Part shown: positions 61,105 to 64,000 of the stretch, in pieces
How positions within the stretch are numbered: position 1 is the first letter of the stretch
Layout of the letters: the number at the start of each line of letters is the position of its first letter
Assembly (NCBI RefSeq): GCF_021287135.1
Contig: NZ_JAJTBB010000085.1
Location: 186,001 to 250,000, forward strand
DNA: 64,000 bases
Origin: Acidovorax sp.
GTDB lineage: Bacteria; Pseudomonadota; Gammaproteobacteria; Burkholderiales; Burkholderiaceae_C
Reading direction: 5' to 3'
Notes under the pieces: model-generated
Databases searched by the model: none
What the model saw: only the letters and a program-made list of their open reading frames with translations
What the model was told of the DNA's origin: nothing
Made by a program: the position numbers and the translations under genes

Positions 61105-61866
61105 ATGACGACGACCGCTCCCACCAATACTTCTTCTTCCGCGCCCCAGCTGGTGTTGATCCCCGGCCTGGCGGGCGACGCAACCATGTGGCGCGCCCAG
61201 CAGCCGGCGCTGCCGGCCGCCCTGCGGCCCGTCGTGGCCACGGCCCACACCCATCCCTCGGCGCAGCGCATCGAGGACATGGCCGCGCTGCTGCTGCAAG
61301 AGCATGCCGGCCCGCTGGTCCTGTGCGGCGCGTCCATGGGCGGCATGATCGCCATGGAAGCAGTCCGCCAGGCGCCTGCGCGCGTGGCGGGCCTGGCGCT
61401 GCTGGGCACCACCGCGCGGCCCGAGACGCCGGAGATGCGCGCCCTGCGCGAGGCGGCGATGGAGCTGTTTGCCCAGGGCCGCGTGCGCGAGGTGATCGAG
61501 CCCAACGTGGCCTTCGCCTTCCACCCTGCCAATGCAGCCCGGCCCGCGCTGGTGCAGGCCTACCTGGACTTCGTGCTGGGCGCGGGCCCCGAGCAGCTGG
61601 TGCGGCAGAACCAGGCCGTGATCCACCGGCCCGATGCGCGCCCGCACTTGCCGCGCGTGGCCTGCCCCACGCTGGTGGTGTGTGGCGAGGCGGACCAGCT
61701 CACGCCGCCGGAATGCTCCGAAGAAATCGCTGCGCTGGTGCCGGGGGCGCGCCACGCCGTGCTGCCCACCTGCGGCCACATGCTCACCATGGAGCAGCCC
61801 GACGCCGTCAACCAGCTGCTGCGGGAGTGGATCGGGCAGTCCGGTTGGGTGAAGGATTTTGGATAA
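61105..61866 (+). CDS. Alpha/beta hydrolase
   Basis: This 253-residue alpha/beta hydrolase has LIPGLAGDATMW (oxyanion region), the nucleophile elbow GASMGG (Ser near residue 78), the acid in VVCGEADQLTPP, and the His in TCGHMLTMEQP. The substrate is unknown; esterase or thioesterase are plausible. It is convergent with panC across a hairpin repeat. Confidence 0.88.
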   Translation: MTTTAPTNTSSSAPQLVLIPGLAGDATMWRAQQPALPAALRPVVATAHTHPSAQRIEDMAALLLQEHAGPLVLCGASMGGMIAMEAVRQAPARVAGLALLGTTARPETPEMRALREAAMELFAQGRVREVIEPNVAFAFHPANAARPALVQAYLDFVLGAGPEQLVRQNQAVIHRPDARPHLPRVACPTLVVCGEADQLTPPECSEEIAALVPGARHAVLPTCGHMLTMEQPDAVNQLLREWIGQSGWVKDFG

Positions 61867-61922
61867 AAACGGCCTGTAGCGCTTGCTGGATAAGCGCTAA
61901 CAGCTACCTTATTGATAGCAAA
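61866..61922. repeat. Hairpin repeat, copy 5, between convergent hydrolase and panC genes
   Basis: CTGTAGCGCTTGCTGGATAA continuing GCGCTAACAGCTACC fills the whole 56-bp gap between two convergent stops, exactly as copy 2 does at 47033. Confidence 0.8.
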
Positions 61923-62774
61923 CTAGAACTCTAGGTTGTCGATAAGCCGCGTGCCGCCCAGGCGCGCGGCGCCCAGGGCCACCAGCGTGCCCGGCCCGTC
62001 ATCTGCCGTGGGTGGCTGCAGGTCGCTGCGGCGGCGCACGGTGAGGTAGTCAGGCTGCCAGCCCCGTGCGCGCAGTGCGTCCAGCGCCTGCGGCTCCAGC
62101 GCCGGCGCGCCAGCCCCGGTGGCCTGCGCGGCCAGCCAGCGGTCGGCCAGCTGCCGCAGCGCCTGGGACAAGGCCACGGCCTCCTGGCGCTCTTCCAGGC
62201 CCAGGTAGCTGTTGCGCGAGCTCAGCGCCAGGCCGTCGGCCGCGCGGCGCGTCTCGCCCGCCACGATGGCGATGGGCAGGGCGAACTGCTCCACCATCTG
62301 GCGGATCACCAGCCACTGCTGGTAGTCCTTCTTGCCGAACACGGCGGTGCCGCCGGTGGCGCCCAGCACGCAGGCAAACAGCTTCATCACCACCGTGCTC
62401 ACGCCCGTGAAAAAGCCGGGGCGGAACTGGCCCTCCAGCAGGTCGGCCAGCGCCGGGTCGGGCTGCACCTTGAAGGTCTGCGGCCGGGGGTACAGGTCGG
62501 TTTCGCGGGGCGCGAAGAGCACGTCGCAGCCGGCGGCCTGCAGCTGGGCGCAGTCGGCCTCCCAGGTGCGGGGGTAGCTGTCGAAGTCCTCGTGCGGCAG
62601 AAACTGCAGGCGGTTGACGAAGATGCTCGCCACCGTCACGTCGCCCAGCGGCTTGGCCTGGCGCACCAGGGCGATGTGCCCGTCGTGTAGGTTGCCCATG
62701 GTGGGCACGAAGGCGGGGTGGCGATAGGGCGCAAGCGCGTCGCGCAGGTCGGCAAGGGTGCGGGCGATCAGCAT
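61923..62774 (-). CDS. panC: Pantothenate synthetase
   Basis: This 283-residue ATP-dependent ligase joins pantoate and beta-alanine. Motifs: [19 protein letters not shown] (residues 23-41, HIGH-like), [30 protein letters not shown], and SSRNSYL. It is 43 bp downstream of panB and co-transcribed with it. Confidence 0.96.
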   Translation of the reverse strand: MLIARTLADLRDALAPYRHPAFVPTMGNLHDGHIALVRQAKPLGDVTVASIFVNRLQFLPHEDFDSYPRTWEADCAQLQAAGCDVLFAPRETDLYPRPQTFKVQPDPALADLLEGQFRPGFFTGVSTVVMKLFACVLGATGGTAVFGKKDYQQWLVIRQMVEQFALPIAIVAGETRRAADGLALSSRNSYLGLEERQEAVALSQALRQLADRWLAAQATGAGAPALEPQALDALRARGWQPDYLTVRRRSDLQPPTADDGPGTLVALGAARLGGTRLIDNLEF

Positions 62775-62817
62775 GGGTGGGGAGCCGTCAGGTCAAGAAG
62801 TCGTTCTGGCGCAGGCC

Positions 62818-63711
62818 TTACCAGGCGTGCCGTGCGTTGTCGGGGAAGTGGCCTTGCTTCACGGTCTGCACGTAGGCCTCGATGGCGCCGCGCACGCTGC
62901 CCGCGTCCTGCATGAAGTTGTGCACGAACTTCGGCATCTTTCCCAGGTTCATGCCCAGCATGTCATGCAACACCAGCACCTGGCCGGCCGTGCCGTGGCC
63001 CGCGCCGATGCCGATGGTGTGGCAGTGCGGCAGCTCTGCCGTCAGGTCGGCGGCCAGCGCTGCGGGCACCATCTCCAGCACCAGCATGGCGGCGCCCGCG
63101 TCCTGCAGTGCGTGGGCGTCGCGGCGCAGCGTGCGGGCCGCGTCGTCGGTCTTGCCCTGCACGCGGTAGCCGCCCAGGGCGTGCACGGTCTGGGGCGTCA
63201 GGCCCAGGTGGGCGCACACGGGCACGCCGCGCTGCACCAGGAATTCCACGGTGGGCGCCGTCCAGCCGCCGCCTTCGAGCTTGACCATGTGGGCGCCCGC
63301 CTGCATCAGCACGCAGGCGCTGCGCAGGGCCTGCTCGGGGCTTTCGGCATAGGTGCCGTAGGGCAGGTCGGCCACCAGCCAGGCCGTGCCTTGGGCCCGC
63401 TGCAGCCCGCGGGCCACGCTGGCCGTGTGGTACGCCATGGTGTCCAGCGCCACGCCCACGGTGCTGGGCAGGCCCTGGCAGACCATGCCCAGCGAGTCGC
63501 CCACGAGGATGCAGTCCACCCCGGCCGCGTCCGCCACGGCGGCAAAGGTGGCGTCGTAGGCGGTGAGCATGGCGATTTTTTCGCCCGCTTCGCGCATCTG
63601 CGCCAGGCGCGGCAGGCTCACGGGGCGGCGCTGGGGCAGGGGCGCCGCAGGGGCGAACGTGCCGTAGGGCGTGGCGCCCGTCGCGGGGCTGGAAGGGGTC
63701 GCAGCAGTCAT
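62818..63711 (-). CDS. panB: 3-methyl-2-oxobutanoate hydroxymethyltransferase
   Basis: This 297-residue enzyme makes ketopantoate from 2-oxoisovalerate and methylene-tetrahydrofolate. Motifs: [30 protein letters not shown] (metal site), [21 protein letters not shown], and [21 protein letters not shown]. The start MTAATPSS at 63711 removes an unsupported 40-residue extension; about 25 residues of Pro/Ala-rich sequence precede the core. Confidence 0.96.
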   Translation of the reverse strand: MTAATPSSPATGATPYGTFAPAAPLPQRRPVSLPRLAQMREAGEKIAMLTAYDATFAAVADAAGVDCILVGDSLGMVCQGLPSTVGVALDTMAYHTASVARGLQRAQGTAWLVADLPYGTYAESPEQALRSACVLMQAGAHMVKLEGGGWTAPTVEFLVQRGVPVCAHLGLTPQTVHALGGYRVQGKTDDAARTLRRDAHALQDAGAAMLVLEMVPAALAADLTAELPHCHTIGIGAGHGTAGQVLVLHDMLGMNLGKMPKFVHNFMQDAGSVRGAIEAYVQTVKQGHFPDNARHAW

Positions 63712-63813
63712 CGAAAGTCCGGGCAGCGAAAAGGGTCGCCAGTCTATGCGATGGCACGCAGAACCCCTGCGGCGGGGGCGCGCACGGCGTGGCATGCGGG
63801 CGTCAGGGTTATT

Positions 63814-63837
63814 AACTAGTTGCGTGCGCAACTAGTT
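63814..63837. promoter_or_regulatory. Twin AACTAGTT palindromes: probable repressor operator
   Basis: Two identical AACTAGTT octamers are separated by GCGTGCGC, making a near-perfect 24-bp dyad with TTGC/GCAA inner arms. MarR-type repressors often bind sites like this. It lies between panB and the rightward gene running off the window. Confidence 0.6.
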
Positions 63838-63913
63838 GTGGCACCATGGAGCCCTGCGCCAGCCGCTGGTGCTCGCCATTTGCCGTCCCTTCTGCCCTCC
63901 GCTGGAGTTGTTG

Positions 63914-64000
63914 CATGCCACGCCCCCCCACGCCGCCCGCCGGTGCTGCGCGCCCGGACGCCCCGGCGCCGCAGGACCTGTTTGCGGTGCCGCTGAACCG
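63914..64000 (+). CDS. Start of a rightward gene, cut by the window edge (possible MarR-type regulator)
   Basis: An ATG at 63914 opens MPRPPTPPAGAARPDAPAPQ, then DLFAVPLN, in frame to the window end; an ATG at 63845 in the same frame is an alternative start. The Pro/Ala-rich beginning is uninformative. The AACTAGTT operator just upstream suggests an autoregulated MarR-type repressor, which is an inference. Confidence 0.4.

Noticed and set aside
59836..61779. 647-codon minus-strand frame over the metallopeptidase and hydrolase genes
   Set aside because: Antisense shadow; no signal, no motif and no ribosome binding site.

Overview
The window looks like a chromosome segment of a Comamonadaceae betaproteobacterium, most likely Acidovorax or a close relative. 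The evidence is high GC, a full set of proteobacterial housekeeping genes (ftsY, rsmD, coaD, lysA, gpsA-secB-grxC-rhodanese, gpmA, panBC), and several copies of a short hairpin repeat (core GCGCTTGCTGGATAAGCGC) that I associate with this family. The genus is an inference from gene content and was not tested by any search.

Layout. (1) 1-3.4 kb: a truncated secreted DNA/RNA nuclease, a small exported protein, a DUF72 gene, and a run of small unknown genes behind a textbook LexA box. (2) 3.5-8.7 kb: an orphan VapB-type antitoxin, a 1418-residue NACHT NTPase ending in a PD-(D/E)XK nuclease domain, and an IS3 relic. (3) 8.9-13.5 kb: a LysR regulator divergent from a TauE/SafE permease, then polB (DNA polymerase II) behind a second LexA box. 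(4) 13.5-29.4 kb: a mosaic island bounded by two diverged copies of the 3' end of polB plus about 100 bp of its flank. It holds a complete ABC-three-component (ABC-3C) conflict operon with an unexplained fourth gene, a TetR-controlled acyl-CoA module, a three-gene operon (NucS/EVE-like nuclease, DUF6988-like protein, helicase-nuclease), and debris (WD40 tail, IS3 pieces, DUF2384 antitoxin). (5) 29.6-40.9 kb: a decayed IS3 element, a secreted Pro/Cys-rich repeat protein, a two-gene system of a nitrilase-like protein and a Rad50/SMC-like ATPase with an extra N-terminal domain, a DUF3883 nuclease with a possible PUA/EVE-like N-terminus, and an HNH-like protein. (6) 41-64 kb: ordinary core chromosome.

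How the genes work together. The 3.5-40.5 kb region reads as a defence island: at least five different predicted nuclease, NTPase or hydrolase systems lie side by side, separated by transposon debris and by short intergenic copies of a shared GCAGCG(G/A)TTGC-type motif. The strongest candidate for an undescribed system is the nitrilase/SMC pair (32.3-37.7 kb). Next are the helicase-nuclease operon (23.5-28.0 kb) and the fourth gene of the ABC-3C operon (17.7-19.1 kb).

The core part covers secretion (ftsY, secB), envelope proteolysis (M16 pair, S41 protease), lysine, CoA and pantothenate synthesis, glycolysis, and a divergent CHASE3 histidine kinase/LuxR response regulator pair. This pair is followed by small stress-type envelope proteins (DUF1328, DUF883, BON). 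No tRNA, rRNA, CRISPR array or integrase gene was seen.
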